Source of the DNA: Acorus gramineus
Taxonomy: Eukaryota > Streptophyta > Magnoliopsida > Acorales > Acoraceae
Direction of reading: 5' to 3'
Assembly (NCBI GenBank): GCA_030737835.1
Contig: CM060851.1
Coordinates: forward strand, 2,260,615-2,324,614
DNA: 64,000 bases
In this document: positions 1 to 10,851 of the stretch, piece by piece
Numbering within the stretch: position 1 is the stretch's first letter
Layout: every line of letters starts with the position of its first letter
Notes under the pieces: model-generated
The model's input: the letters and a program-made list of their open reading frames with translations, nothing else
What the model was told of the DNA's origin: nothing
Database searches by the model: none
Position numbers and translations under genes: made by a program

Positions 1-1
1 T

Positions 2-64
2 GCGCGGAAGGATGATAAAAACCAAAAGGTAAGAAGCAGCCAAATAGGAATCCATCGATTGTGA
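2..64 (+). CDS. 3' end of a PPR gene cut by the window edge
   Basis: The last 20 codons and the TGA stop of a PPR gene whose body lies left of the window. The tail reads A-R-K-D-D-K ... G-I-H-R-L-stop and aligns with the tail of the intact PPR gene at 13670-15880 (A-P-K-D-D-G-K ... G-I-D-R-L-stop). The following roughly 100 bases also resemble the 3' flank of the broken PPR copy after 4903 (about 65-170 versus 4904-5010), so homology runs past the stop. This makes it another member of the tandem + strand cluster. Whether the copy is intact cannot be judged from here. Confidence 0.75.
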   Translation, partial: ARKDDKNQKVRSSQIGIHRL

Positions 65-3000
65 AGTTTATTGTCGTGAATATTTATTTTGCATCTAAGT
101 TTTATGGATTAGTTTTGAATTGCTTCAAATAAGTGTCAAATAGTACTATATGTAATTTGCCAATCACTGTGTATCTTGTAGATTTTATATTTTATCTCTG
201 TTATTGAATACTTTGACAACCGAGAGAATGTAGCCTATCATTTAAAAAAAAAAAATAAAGGTTGGCTTTCGCATTTGTATTAATAAAAAGAATGACCAAA
301 CAAATATTACCGCAAAAAGCCTCACAGGGTATCAAAAGAAGAAGAGATGTCTACTTATGATACCCCAAATTAAAGGTCATTAAAAAGCCTGACCCCCGAA
401 AACCTTACACCATTATATCATAGTATATATCATTTTATATAACAACATTTAATTCAAAGGGAGAGTATATGATTTTTTTTTTAAAAAAAAAACGGTATGG
501 ATTGCAATTGGGGCTGCAATGAGGGCTGGATGTATCTTTTTCTTTTTTTAAAAAAATGGAGGTAGTTGCCTCCTATTTTGTTAGAAAGGATATTCAAAAT
601 ATAATCCACTATTAGAATATATTCTACACACACACATCATAAAATCATATTAATAATTTACATAAGTTATATGTATTTGAATATTTTTATATATATCAAC
701 TAAAATTAGATTAATATATTTATTAACTTACAATTAAAATTGGATATCATAATATTATATTATATTATCAGGATAAGGGGGTGCTTATAAAATAAATACC
801 GGGCATGTGTACAAATCGTTGACCACCCTAGCAACATAAAAAAAAAAAAAACATTTCATTGGGATCTTTATATCAACAAATCATGTATTTTCCTCAGTAT
901 CAGCAAAAAAAAAAAAAAAATCATCCAACTCAACCCCAGCATCAGATGAAATCGTTAGAACCTCAATTTGATATATATTATTATCTATATCTATATTTTA
1001 CTGTATAAAAGGCTCTTAACAAAAAAATTCCATTTAACTATTTTACCTCTTCAATCTATTTGCTTTTCTGTTTTGATTTTTACTTTCGAGCGGGTCTGCT
1101 TTTTCTAGGTATTGGGATCATTTTTTTTTTATCCAATTGTTATAAGAAAGTTTGGATGAAAGACTGTTTGATATAAGTTTTTTGTTTGGTAATACTTGGT
1201 AATTGTTTGATCATTATAGGGCGTTCCAAAGCCCTCCACCTTCCCACCAACTCCTACACTACCATCCAATGCTCCCCTGCCCTCTCCTCCCCACCATCAG
1301 ATGTCTCCAAAGATCACACCTTCAACTTCTCCGTCGGACAAGTGACCTCCTGTAGAGGGTAGAGGATCAGTTCAAGCTCCTTCAATGGCTCCGGCATGAG
1401 TGTGATATATATGAGCCGCCAAAGCAAGTCCCCTTGACATCCTTGGATCAAATATTTTTTTAAAAAAAATATGTTATTTTTCAAAAAAAATATGGTAGTG
1501 TCAATTGTTTGTCAGGAGTATAAAAAAAGTATATGAAAACAATAGTATTCTGAACGATGCAAAATGTGAGGATATGTTTAGGATAGAAATTATAATTAAA
1601 TATCTCATATGAAATTATTTTAGATCGGGTATTTGATCTTGTATAATTTTTTACATTTCGGGCTAATTTTATCATTCCTTCATTCTTTCTTTGTCCACAT
1701 TCTTCAATTTGATACAGAAGTGGGTTTTTACCAAATTTATGCATTGTGTATTGAGTTATATTTGTTCAAATATTTTTATTATTATTATAAGAGGTGAGGT
1801 GATTGATGCATTCAAGGAGAGAGACATTCCATCTTCATCTTAAAACTAAGGTGATTTTAAAAAAACAAAAACAAAATGAGGATGATTGATATTTTCTTTT
1901 CCACTTCTATATCATACGCTTTGGTTTTTGTATCTCATAAATTTCTGTTGTTATACATAATAGCTTATAAGTTATTATTGTTTGTGATGTTTTTCTAATT
2001 AAAATAGAGTACAAAACAATTTCTAATAGAGAATGATATCTTGAATATCAATTGATTTTATAAGCATCCCCTAAAAATATATACACATCTTAAAATCAAA
2101 TTATTTATATTTATAAGCCACTTTCACAAATTACTATTTTTTGCTCCACTTGTGATTCATGGAAAAAAATGCATTTGTTTTCTGTCTTCTCATAATTTTT
2201 TTAAAATGTTAATCTGATAATTTTTAAATAGTATTTAAAATTATAGTTTGATTTCTTCATATGATTTTAGGATATGTATAAAAGATATGATATGATGAAA
2301 GCTATTTAAAATTTATATTTAATGTGCATATTAGTTTGAATTACTTTTAAATATAATCTAAATCACATATTGAAATGGCCAAAAATTCAAACATTGAAAA
2401 TTTTATATACTGTTATTCAGGATTTTTTGAAATCAATAAAAATATGTAATCTATTTAATTGAATGTTAATTTTATTTTATTCTGAATATTATCAAAATCA
2501 AAAGGAAAAATTTTATTTTAAATATTTTCAATGGGGGGTATTATCATGAAATTATAGTAATAAAAAAATATTTTGATTCTAAGTCAAATCCAAAATACGT
2601 GAAATCTATGATAATGGCTTCACTCAGTCTTCCTCTTTTTCTATTTGTATGGTTCACTATTTTAATTCTATTTTATTAAAGATTTAAGTTAAACCACCAA
2701 AGAAAATTTCAATTTTAAATATTTTCAATGAAGTATTATAACGAAATTGCAGTTATAAAAATTTATTTGATTCCACTATATAAGGTTTAGAATTTGAATA
2801 GGATTTGATTTCATAGATTTTTTACATATAATTAAATGATATGAAATCTATTTTTAATATTAGTAGGATTTTATTCATAGATTTTTTAGAATATAATTTG
2901 ATTCCGATATTTTCCTAATCAAAATAGAGTACCAAAAAATTCTAATACATAATTATATCTTGAACATTCATTGATTTTATAAGCCTCTCCCCAATATATA

Positions 3001-3236
3001 TAGATCTGAAAATAAAATTATTAAAAAAATCAATTCAATTCTTAAAAAAAATTTCATGTACTTATTTGTTTAATAGACATTAGGTGTCTTATATTTAGAC
3101 ATGCATGTCATAAGGAAGAATATATTTTTATACCTAAATTATATACATGAGTAATACTAAAAAAAAATTGTTACACTTTATTCATGTGAGTTTGTACATA
3201 CACAACAATTAGTAAATAAAAAAATAAAAAAAGTTT
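65..3236. other. AT-rich intergenic stretch
   Basis: No gene is recognised. About 1200-1440 is less AT-rich and proline-coding in one frame, but too short and unlike anything known to call. Two diverged copies of one AT-rich segment lie at about 1990-2105 and 2910-3020 (shared blocks AAAATAGAGTAC and TTGATTTTATAAGC), and another pair at about 2505-2590 and 2700-2790. These are local duplications of non-coding DNA. Confidence 0.5.
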
Positions 3237-3370
3237 CCTCCATTGAGTGAGCCCTTCATTTATAAATAAATAAATAAATAAAAAGGCTCCTCCATTGAGT
3301 GAGCCCTGCATTGAGTCATTGACACCTAAAAAGGCTCCTCCATTTCTCTCTCTCTCTCTCTCTCTCTCTC
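3237..3370 (+). repeat. 49-base direct repeats and CT microsatellite in PPR leader
   Basis: A unit with GGCTCCTCCATTGAGTGAGC occurs at about 3235 and 3284, and its first part again at about 3333. The last copy runs into a (CT)n tract at 3345-3370, which ends 10 bases before the ATG at 3381. Pyrimidine tracts at this distance are common in plant core promoters and 5' leaders, so this may be the leader of the adjacent PPR copy. Confidence 0.6.
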
Positions 3371-3380
3371 AATCTCTATA

Positions 3381-4903
3381 ATGGCTGGGATGAGAATGCT
3401 GCCTTCCATCAAGAACATCCGCACGAAAGGCATGTCTCCAAAATCCAACGATCTCGAGAGGCTGCTGAGCACTTTCAAGCAGCAATTGCTCCTGATCTCG
3501 TCGCGGAGCCCTTCTTCTTCTTCTTCTTCAACCCGCGCATTCAACGAACTGATGACCGAGGCGGCGAAGCTCAAACAACACTCCACCGTCCTCTCCATGT
3601 TCCGTCATTTGAATTCCGCGGGCATCTCTCCCGATATATTCACCCACAACATCCTCATCAATTCCCTCTGCAAACTCAATCGGGTCGATCTCGGTTTCTC
3701 CCTTCTCTGCTTTCTCAGACAGATGGGCAAGAATGGGTGTAGACCGAACTTAGAGGTATACAACGCAATGATCGACGGACTTTGCAAGGTAGGATCGACA
3801 GAGGATGCTCTCGAGCTCTTCAAGGAAATGATCGACTGTGGTGTCCAACCAGACGTGATCACGTACAGCTCATTGATGCAAGGTCTCTATGCTTCAGGCA
3901 AGTGGAGTGAAGCAAAGGAGTTGTTTGATGGTATGGTTGATCAGGGGCTCTTGCCAGACGTGGTGACCTTCAATATTCAAATAGACACTCTCTGCAAGGA
4001 AGGGAAGCCGGATGATGCGCATGTGCTCTTAGACACCATGATTCGGAGAGGATTGGATCCTAATGTCTTTAATTACAACACATTGATGGATGGTTACTGC
4101 TTGCAAAAGAGAATGAAAGTTGCATTGAAGGTGTTTGACTTCATGGTAGCCAGGGGCCAAAATCCCGATACAATCACCTATAGCATACTGATTAATGGGT
4201 ACTGCAGAGCAAAGCGGATGAATGAGGCTTTGAAATTGTCACTTATAGCACTCTAATTGATGGATTGTTTCATGTGGGAAGAATCGTGGCTGCAAAACAA
4301 CTCTTCAATGATATGCAAGCTCAAGGTACAAGGCCAAATATCATCACTTATAATATACTATTGGATGGTCTTTGCAAAAATGGATGTCTTGAAGAGGCAA
4401 TCAAATGGCTTCGGATCATACAAAATGAAGGAGTTAAGATCGATCATCAGACCTTTAGCATTCTTATCAATGGGTTGTGCACTACAGGTAAATTCGAGGC
4501 AGCTTTGGATATATTCAATGATGCAATGGCAAAAGGGTTCACTCCTGATGTTGTTATATATACCACGATCATAAAAAGCCTTTGTGAAGCTGGTCATGTA
4601 ATGAGAGCCAGTGAGATGCTCATTAGAATGAAAAAAGACAAAAGCCCTCCAAATGATTTGACATTCAATATCATGGTTCGCGGTCTTCTTAAGAAGAAGG
4701 AATCCCTCAAAGCAGTGCACCTTGCCATTGAAATGAGAAGGAGTGGGTTCTCGGCGGATAATAATACTCTGTCAATGTTTGTTCACATGTTAAAAACCGA
4801 TAAGAATGGTCCTCAATACATTAAGATGCTTCCTGAGTTTGCGCCGAAAGATGTTGGAAAATGACTGGCCAGAGGCAACCAAATAAGTATCAATCAATTG
4901 TAA
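3381..4903 (+). pseudogene. broken P-class PPR gene (restorer-like)
   Basis: An intronless PPR copy, close to the intact gene at 13670-15880. PPR proteins of this class bind organellar RNA, one base per 35-residue repeat. The frame is open from the ATG at 3381 for 291 residues, with an N-terminal Ser run and about six repeats. It then breaks because 40 bases present in the paralogue (15176-15215) are missing after about 4237; a shared TTG at the junction suggests microhomology. The second frame continues the PPR alignment to a TGA at 4862. The paralogue has CGA there, and the old stop is TAA at 4901-4903. A second, in-frame deletion of about 67 residues near 3710 (after F-S-L-L-C) fused two half repeats. 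A 291-residue truncated protein could still be made, but the gene looks dead. Confidence 0.85.
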
Positions 4904-6222
4904 AATTTGATGTAGCGAATACTTATTTTGTATCTATGTTATATGGATTTATTCTTGAATTTCTTCAGATAAGTGGGATCATTTGGCTTGATTCCTCCCC
5001 CCCCCCCCTTTCTAGATCCAAAATCACTAAATTAATTTTTAACATTTTCTGTATTGTGGTTTTAGACTTCTTCATGAATCCACTGTTCAGAAATCTAAGC
5101 AGTTCTATAGGGACTCTGCAGCAATCATCATTTGGGGAGGCCATCAAACATTTATATATGATCTAAAGTGAAAGTATGTGATGAGGCAAGTGAACCGGTG
5201 TGTAACTGAATCTCATTCAGATAGTTTCTAAATCAATTTTTTACTTCAAGAAGTCATTCTGTGCAGAAAGCTACCTCAACTCTCCAGAAGATGCATTTCC
5301 ACAATTTATTGCAGTCTCTTATTTGAGTGACTGCAGTGAAATGTTATGCATACACAGAGAGGCTTCCTAGCATTTCCTTAGAGGGTGATAGAAGTAGAAG
5401 CTGTCAATAAATACATCAGTAGATTTGAAATTTGAAAAAGAAATATTGATTTCTCAAATGGTGGATTCAGTGTGAAAAGAAATTTTCCCAATTAGCCTTC
5501 TGATGTCAATCTCAAAATTTCACATATCTGCATCAAAACTCTGTGGTATGGTCTGTTTCCTTACAGTTGTGTTGCTTATTTGATAAACTGACCACATTTA
5601 GTGAGCCACAAATCCAACCAGAAATATATGCGCCATTTTATAGCATCTATACATATGGGGACACACTGTATATACACTGAAAACTGTAAAGCAGTGTATA
5701 TACTTATGGTTGTATGGATTTCTGTGGCTATAAAACAATGTACATGAGTTTGTTTTAGTGACAATTTTGTAGTGGAAGATCATGTTTTCTCATGAGCCTC
5801 GAATTTCCTTACTATTTCTCATTCTTAGTTGTGTGAAAGTACTTGACAACCCTTAGTTATCGTTGATTATAGGACTTGAAAATTATGGTGGAGGAAGAGT
5901 GTAACATCAAGCCTAGCCACCTTGGCTAAGGGGTTCCTTTCTATGCTTGGTTTGGAAATGTCAATAATTTGCTGAAGTTAACATAAATTTGGATTTGACG
6001 AGATGAACTTTATTATTGGATGAGATTCACACCAATCAAGCTTACTAGTTTCAACCTCAGCCTTCACTATGGGCATTGCAACCTTAACTGCATCCTTCTG
6101 AATGGGATAAATTGCATAGGTTAGAAACATTCAGACATTCAGTTAGTCCAAATTTTTATGATATCCATACAACCTGCTAGGAGGGCACAATAAGAGTGTC
6201 ACAGATAACCAAGGACTGTGAC
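4904..6222. other. intergenic, PPR 3' flank
   Basis: The first about 100 bases match the flank after the left-edge PPR stop. A short C run is at about 4999. Beyond that I see no gene, RNA or clear repeat; short ORFs here have no recognisable features. Confidence 0.5.
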
Positions 6223-6225
6223 TGA

Positions 6226-6385
6226 GGGTGCATTTGATTGCGCGACCACAAAACTGATTTTCTATAAACGTTGGGTTTTAAAATTGTAGGAAGGTCCCCC
6301 CCCCCCTCTTGCCTAGTTTTTCTATTTGTTGCACCATTGCAAAACACAGTTTCCTGCAAACTCAAAAGAGCAACCAAACGCACCC
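6226..6385. mobile_element. 160-base MITE, PIF/Harbinger-like
   Basis: Terminal inverted repeats are GGGTGCATTTGATTGC at the left and GCAACCAAACGCACCC at the right (14 of 16 positions pair). TGA lies on both sides (6223-6225 and 6386-6388) and reads as a 3-base target duplication. The length, 3-base duplication and G-rich ends fit a Tourist/Harbinger-type MITE, although the usual target is TTA/TAA. A run of C lies inside. There is no coding capacity; the 68-codon antisense ORF over it is chance. Confidence 0.75.
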
Positions 6386-6510
6386 TGAGAGGAGGACGAG
6401 GGGGGAGTGGATTTAGTACTGTATTTTCTTAAGTGATCAATTATAAAAGTAATACACATTGGGAAACTCTGAAATTGTTATAGAAACTATTAATTTGAAT
6501 CTCAAACATG

Positions 6511-6637
6511 ATTGCCTCTTTGGTTAGAGCTATGAGTTTGCTCCTCTCGACTTACGCATAGCACATGATTTGTGGGTGATTAAGTGCATCAAGGATTTTC
6601 CCAACTAATTTAAGTTCTTTGTCACCCCCCAAAAAAG
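6511..6637 (+). mobile_element. tRNA-derived SINE, diverged copy
   Basis: Resembles the SINE at 54082-54252 along its length: an A-box region (CTCTTTGGTTAGAGC), a central GCACATGATTTGTGGGTGAT, then TTTGTCACCC and an A-rich tail. The part that would hold the B box is deleted. GATTG on both sides may be what is left of a target duplication. Confidence 0.6.
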
Positions 6638-6639
6638 AT

Positions 6640-7390
6640 TGGTTCAAGTTTTATAAGAATTCCTCAATTAAAACTATTGCAGCCATACTCTACATTTTTT
6701 TCATGGAAGTCTTTGCAAACTGGTAATATAATGCTTCCTGATGAATATGTTTGTTCAGTTGTCTCTTTGTATTTTTTTCCAAGTCTCTTCTTGGACTTTC
6801 CATAGTCTGCTTGATATATGAAACCAGATTTTTTTTAATACATTCAGTCCTGATGAACCGATTATTTGGAAAGTCGACTAAGACCCCCCTCTCCGTAAAA
6901 GAGGATCAAAGATCAAATTCTGGGGGCACCAATTTTTTTATTTTGTTTTTTTTTTAAAAAAAAAACATTCAACCATGCATTACTAGTGAAAACTCTATAC
7001 GCCAATGACAATTGTTGCATGTTGGTAGTCATATCCATTCCTCTGAAGCATTATGGGTTTTTACTCCTGATAAAAGCATATATCTCAATGATATATATAT
7101 ACTTTAATTAATTTCTTGAATTCATTTATAAAAATGTGAAAATTTCTAATAGAGGTATACTGGAAGAAAGAGTGTCACAACACTAAAAAAAAACTTATAG
7201 AAAAGAAAATTATTATACGTGCTCCTATTTATAGGTGCAGTGAGCTTGCTGACAGGCGGGAAGAGGCATTTTATTTTGGAAAATAGTGTTTTGAAAATTC
7301 AAGAATAAATTACAATCATTCATGTTCAATAACAAAACATGGCATGTATTGGTAAAAAATACAGAGATCCTCTTCTGACAATGTAACTTC
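6640..7390. other. intergenic, no recognised content
   Basis: AT-rich with T runs near 6940. No gene, RNA or clear repeat was seen. Confidence 0.4.
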
Positions 7391-7433
7391 GATGGCTTGG
7401 ATGAGAATCCCTACTTTAGGAGGAACATCAGCA
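7391..7433 (+). pseudogene. possible 5' remnant of a PPR gene
   Basis: ATGGCTTGG-ATG-AGAATCCCTACTT followed by AGGAGGAACATCA is close to the start of the intact PPR gene (13670-13717), where the protein begins M-V-W-M-M-R-I-P-T. The match is only about 40 bases. It lies upstream of, and in the same direction as, the 3' PPR relic at 7860-8456, so both could come from one old copy. Short length keeps confidence low. Confidence 0.4.
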
Positions 7434-7859
7434 CCCGAAAATGTATATTTACATACTGTCATTATATATAAACTGTGTATTACGGTCATGATATATAAAT
7501 TTTGATACACACATACAATTATACAATGAGAGAAACAATTAAAGTATAAACATTGATACACACATACAATTATTTGATCTAATTCAACCTTCTAAATGTG
7601 AAACCGATCCCAAACTTAATTTACATCAGTTTATTAATTTTTTAATTCATAACTGAATCAAACTACACAAAAATAAACTCAAATCACTAAAAGGCGGCGT
7701 CCTAATAAACTCACAGCTCTTTGCAATGTTTTGATGTTATGACATCTCTGAAAGTCATGGAGCTAATTAAATATTTAGTGATTTTGTGTGCTAGAGTTTT
7801 TTTTTTTTTTTTTTCAATATTTTAATTTTTCCAATTTTCTCATGAAATTTTTTATACCG

Positions 7860-8456
7860 AATTGCAAAATTTGATGTTACAAGAGATTCAAACTCTTGGT
7901 CTTGGATCAAATGATTTCACTTATAATATGTTTTTTTTTTTTTTTTTTTTTAAAGAATGGTCTCCCAAGATTTGATCCTCTGGCTTCTTTCACATATGTG
8001 GGAGGTATTTACTGACTTAACCAAAGCTCGGTTCGCACTTATAATATGTTGTTGGATGGTCATTTTAAAATGGGCTTTTTTAATAGGCAATCAAATGGTT
8101 GCATGACAGGGCAAAATTGATGGATTTGAACCTAAAATTTTAATTTGCAGGTTAACCGGAAGCCATGAAGGATCTCTTCGCTGAATTGGCAATGGTTTTG
8201 ATGTTGTCTAGTTGACGAAAAGAGCAAGTTGTTGTTTTAAATGGAAGATAAGGGTTGCCCCAACAACTATGCATTCAATATTCTGGTAAAGGTGAATTCA
8301 GTTTGGCAATGAAAAGGTAGGGAGAGCTTCTTTTTGGATAATCGGAGTGCGTCTATAATAATAGACATGCTTGAAACAAATGAAATTGATCATGAACGTG
8401 TGGCAATGCTTCCAAAGTATGCACCAAATAATGTTCCTACGAAGAATGGTAGAAGG
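7860..8456 (+). pseudogene. degenerate PPR gene relic, 3' half
   Basis: Pieces align with the C-terminal half of the intact PPR gene. About 7880-7930 matches the stretch before Y-N-T-L-L-D-G, 8036-8105 matches the repeat around 15325-15385, and 8330-8450 translates as D-N-R-S-A ... M-L-E-T ... M-L-P-K-Y-A-P-N-N-V, matching the gene's C-terminal tail (M-L-P-D-F-A-P-K-D). Frameshifts and gaps are frequent, so it is much older than the copies at 3381 and 16341. A SINE interrupts it at 7931-8035. Confidence 0.7.
7931..8035 (-). mobile_element. SINE inserted in the PPR relic
   Basis: A 105-base insertion flanked by a perfect 13-base duplication, CACTTATAATATG, at 7918-7930 and 8036-8048. The + strand begins with a T run of about 22, the complement of an A tail, so the element reads on the minus strand. 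Its minus-strand head (TTGGTTAAGTCAGT ... AGGATCAAATCTT) resembles tRNA A and B boxes weakly. A poly-A tail plus a 13-base duplication is the signature of LINE-assisted retroposition. It is a different family from the SINE at 54082. Confidence 0.75.
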
Positions 8457-8540
8457 TCTGCCCTTGCATATGTTGATTGCATGTTTGGTTTCAAAAATTG
8501 GGGATGAATGATCAAGCCTCCTGAATTACATAGGAAATCT

Positions 8541-8740
8541 ATTGTAGCACCTGAACATTTTGTCCTTTTGATGCAGCGTAGCTAAAGCCAGATCATCATT
8601 CTGATTGTGGACTAAAGGAGCCCTATGCGGGCTAGCGATTCCATCTCTGCAGAGGCTATGGTATTCCTTCTGGCGGAGGCGATGGTGTCTCGTAATAACT
8701 CCATCTCTATAGAGGCAATAGTGCTCGACATTATCCTGGA
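8541..8740 (+). repeat. copy 1 of a diverged 200-base duplication around the SAE2 relic
   Basis: Resembles 9590-9815 in the same order: CCTGAACATT..TGT..TTTTGATGCAG, then TGTGGACTAAAGG, then CCATCTCTGCAGAGGCTATGG, then ACTCCATCTC, then TCTCGAC. It lacks about 45 bases present in copy 2. I do not recognise the source sequence. The pair brackets the SAE2 relic at 8983-9484. Confidence 0.6.
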
Positions 8741-8982
8741 CAGTCATAGAAACAATAATGGTGGTCCAAGGTGACGCCAAAAAGTACAGGTGAGCAAGAA
8801 CCTTGTCCTAGAAATCTGATATTTTTTTATTTATTTATGAAATTGGCAGTTATAGTTTTTATTATGTTGTATAATTTGAAGAGAAGAATAATGGATGTTG
8901 TATTTAGGCACCAGAAAGTCCATAAAAGGTGCATGTAATTGATGCTACATCATTCTTTCACATTTACTCTTTAGGGGTCACT

Positions 8983-9484
8983 TGCAGGATGACATATTGT
9001 GTTGAGCATCCACAAAGAAAGGTGCTTTTGATGCCAGTCATATTTGTTCTCAGGTATAATTATTATATTTCTAACTATTTTTAAAAAATATATGTTTGTT
9101 TTATTTATTTTCCAATTACTGCCACCTAATTCTGCATAATTTCTCTGAAACTAGACACCACTGTTACTTGAAGTTAACACTCGTCGCTCCAAATTGCGAG
9201 ACGTTGTTGAGAAAATTGTTGGGAGCAAACTTGGCAATAAATTTCCCATTGATAACGCTATGGTCAAACCTTATCTTTGAGGTTGGTGACAATCTGGAGA
9301 TATTGCTGCAAGTTATGCTTCCAATCTTGAGAAGGTATGTGATTTCATTTTTCTTTTGAAGTACTTTACTTTGATGGGAGTATGTTAACATCTGATAATG
9401 CAACTTCCTTTTAACTAATGCAGGTGTTATCTGAACTTCCTGCTCCGGTTACTGGTGGGACTATGCTTACTGTTGAATATCTGA
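8983..9484 (+). pseudogene. SUMO-activating enzyme subunit 2 (SAE2) gene relic
   Basis: Three exon-like blocks match the C-terminal half of SAE2, the catalytic subunit of the SUMO E1 enzyme. Block 1 (about 8983-9052) reads R-M-T-Y-C-V-E-H-P-Q-R-K-V-L-L-M-P-V. Block 2 (9155-9334) reads [20 protein letters not shown], then the E-V-G-D-N-L region. Block 3 (9424-9484) reads V-L-S-E-L-P-A-P-V-T-G-G, then L-T-V-E. Introns with GT and AG ends separate them (9335-9423 is clear). It is therefore a genomic fragment, not a retrocopy. A gap in block 1 and frame breaks in block 2, with the rest of the gene absent, mark it as dead. Confidence 0.8.
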
Positions 9485-9589
9485 ACTTCAAAAGTACTGA
9501 AAAAACTACAATACAATCCCCTCCCTGCATGCGCACACATACACAGATTAAACAAAAAACATGGACGCCAACATAATCAAGCTATGGAG

Positions 9590-9815
9590 CACACCTGAAC
9601 ATTCTGTTCTTTTGATGCAGTGCGGCTTAAGTGAGATTGTGACTGTTCCACCAATTCAGGTAGTCATTTTCTCTGTTATTCCTTGTGGACTAAAGGGGTC
9701 CTACGCGGACTTGAAGCAATTCCATATCTGCAGAGGCTATGGTTTTCCTTGTCGTGAATGCAATGGTGGCTCATAGATACTCCATCTCCATGGAAGTGAT
9801 AGTTCTCGACTTAAT
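9590..9815 (+). repeat. copy 2 of the 200-base duplication
   Basis: Partner of 8541-8740. It is the fuller copy and contains a short exon-like piece between TTGATGCAG and GGTAGTC (C-G-L-S-E-I-V-T-V-P-P-I-Q). Origin not recognised. Confidence 0.55.
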
Positions 9816-10252
9816 TGTCTCGTTCTTCCTGCGTTACGCGTATTGGTTTATAGAATTTTCTGTGGTTGATGTGATCTTGGCGTCAAAATAGTCACTACTC
9901 CAATTAGGATCTTTTAATTTTTAATTTTTTCCATATTTTTATTTGTAAACTCAAGAAATGTGGCCTTCGATTGAAACTTGTTACACCAGGTATAATGTAA
10001 CACATGCAAATCCAAATTAGTCCTTTTAATAAACAAAATACCCTTGGCTCGTTGAAATTCCAAAAATGCCTTCATCTTCTTCCTTTACTCACTTTCGAAT
10101 ATCTACCAATCATGTATCCCTCTTAGACATTTCGTCGAACGAGGTATTTGCCATCCTGAAACACTAGTGAAAATGTCAATATCTAATGCATTACCAATAT
10201 TATTACTATTGAAAATACAACAACATCAAAATAATGCATGGGACTTGTAGAT
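9816..10252. other. intergenic, no recognised content
   Basis: No gene, RNA or repeat that I recognise. Confidence 0.4.
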
Positions 10253-10260
10253 CATCGAAT

Positions 10261-10843
10261 AAGGTCTGTCAACGGGTCGGGTTCGGGTCAAGTCGGGGTG
10301 GACCCGGACCTGACCCGTTTGATTGTAGGGTTGTTCGGGTCGGGTCGGGTCGATCCATTAACAGGCTTAGGTCAGACAAAGAGATGTTGAAATTTTTTTT
10401 AAGGGTTTACAGTGGCTTCATTTGTTTTTTTTAAATAACGTCTAGTGTATTAAAAATAGTTTTCATTATTTTGATTTTTTAATGTTTTATGAGGGAACAT
10501 TTAGAATACAGTTTGGATTATTATGGTTTACGTGAAGTCAAAAGGTTTCAATCGGCCCACAGTTCTGCGATTAACTGAAGTTAAAAGGTTGTAAACATAT
10601 TTCAAATACTTAAAATTTTAAATGATTATTTAGTATCTAGTTTTAAATGTTAGGTTGGATCATAAATAAATAAAAATCACATAGTATTTGGGTTGGTCAA
10701 TAGAGTCCATCGGGTTCATAAGATCGAGTCGGGATGGACCCAGACCCGATCGTTTTGATTGTCGGATCCTTCAGGTCAAGTATTTAAGTCTTTTATCAGG
10801 TCGGATTGGGTCCCGGTGGACCTGCGACCCATTGACAGGCCTA
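10261..10843. mobile_element. 583-base non-autonomous hAT-like element (GGGTC family), copy 1
   Basis: The ends are inverted: AAGGTCTGTCAACGGGTCGG at the left and GACCCATTGACAGGCCTA at the right. Both termini are rich in GGGTC/GACCC. The flanks CATCGAAT (10253-10260) and CATCGAAC (10844-10851) agree at 7 of 8 bases, as expected for an 8-base hAT target duplication. The interior is AT-rich and non-coding and matches the inverted copy at 43158-43734. No transposase is present, so it would need one in trans. Confidence 0.75.
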
Positions 10844-10851
10844 CATCGAAC

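Noticed and set aside
1200-1440. Proline-rich gene fragment
   Set aside because: Short, no start or exon borders, no recognised family.
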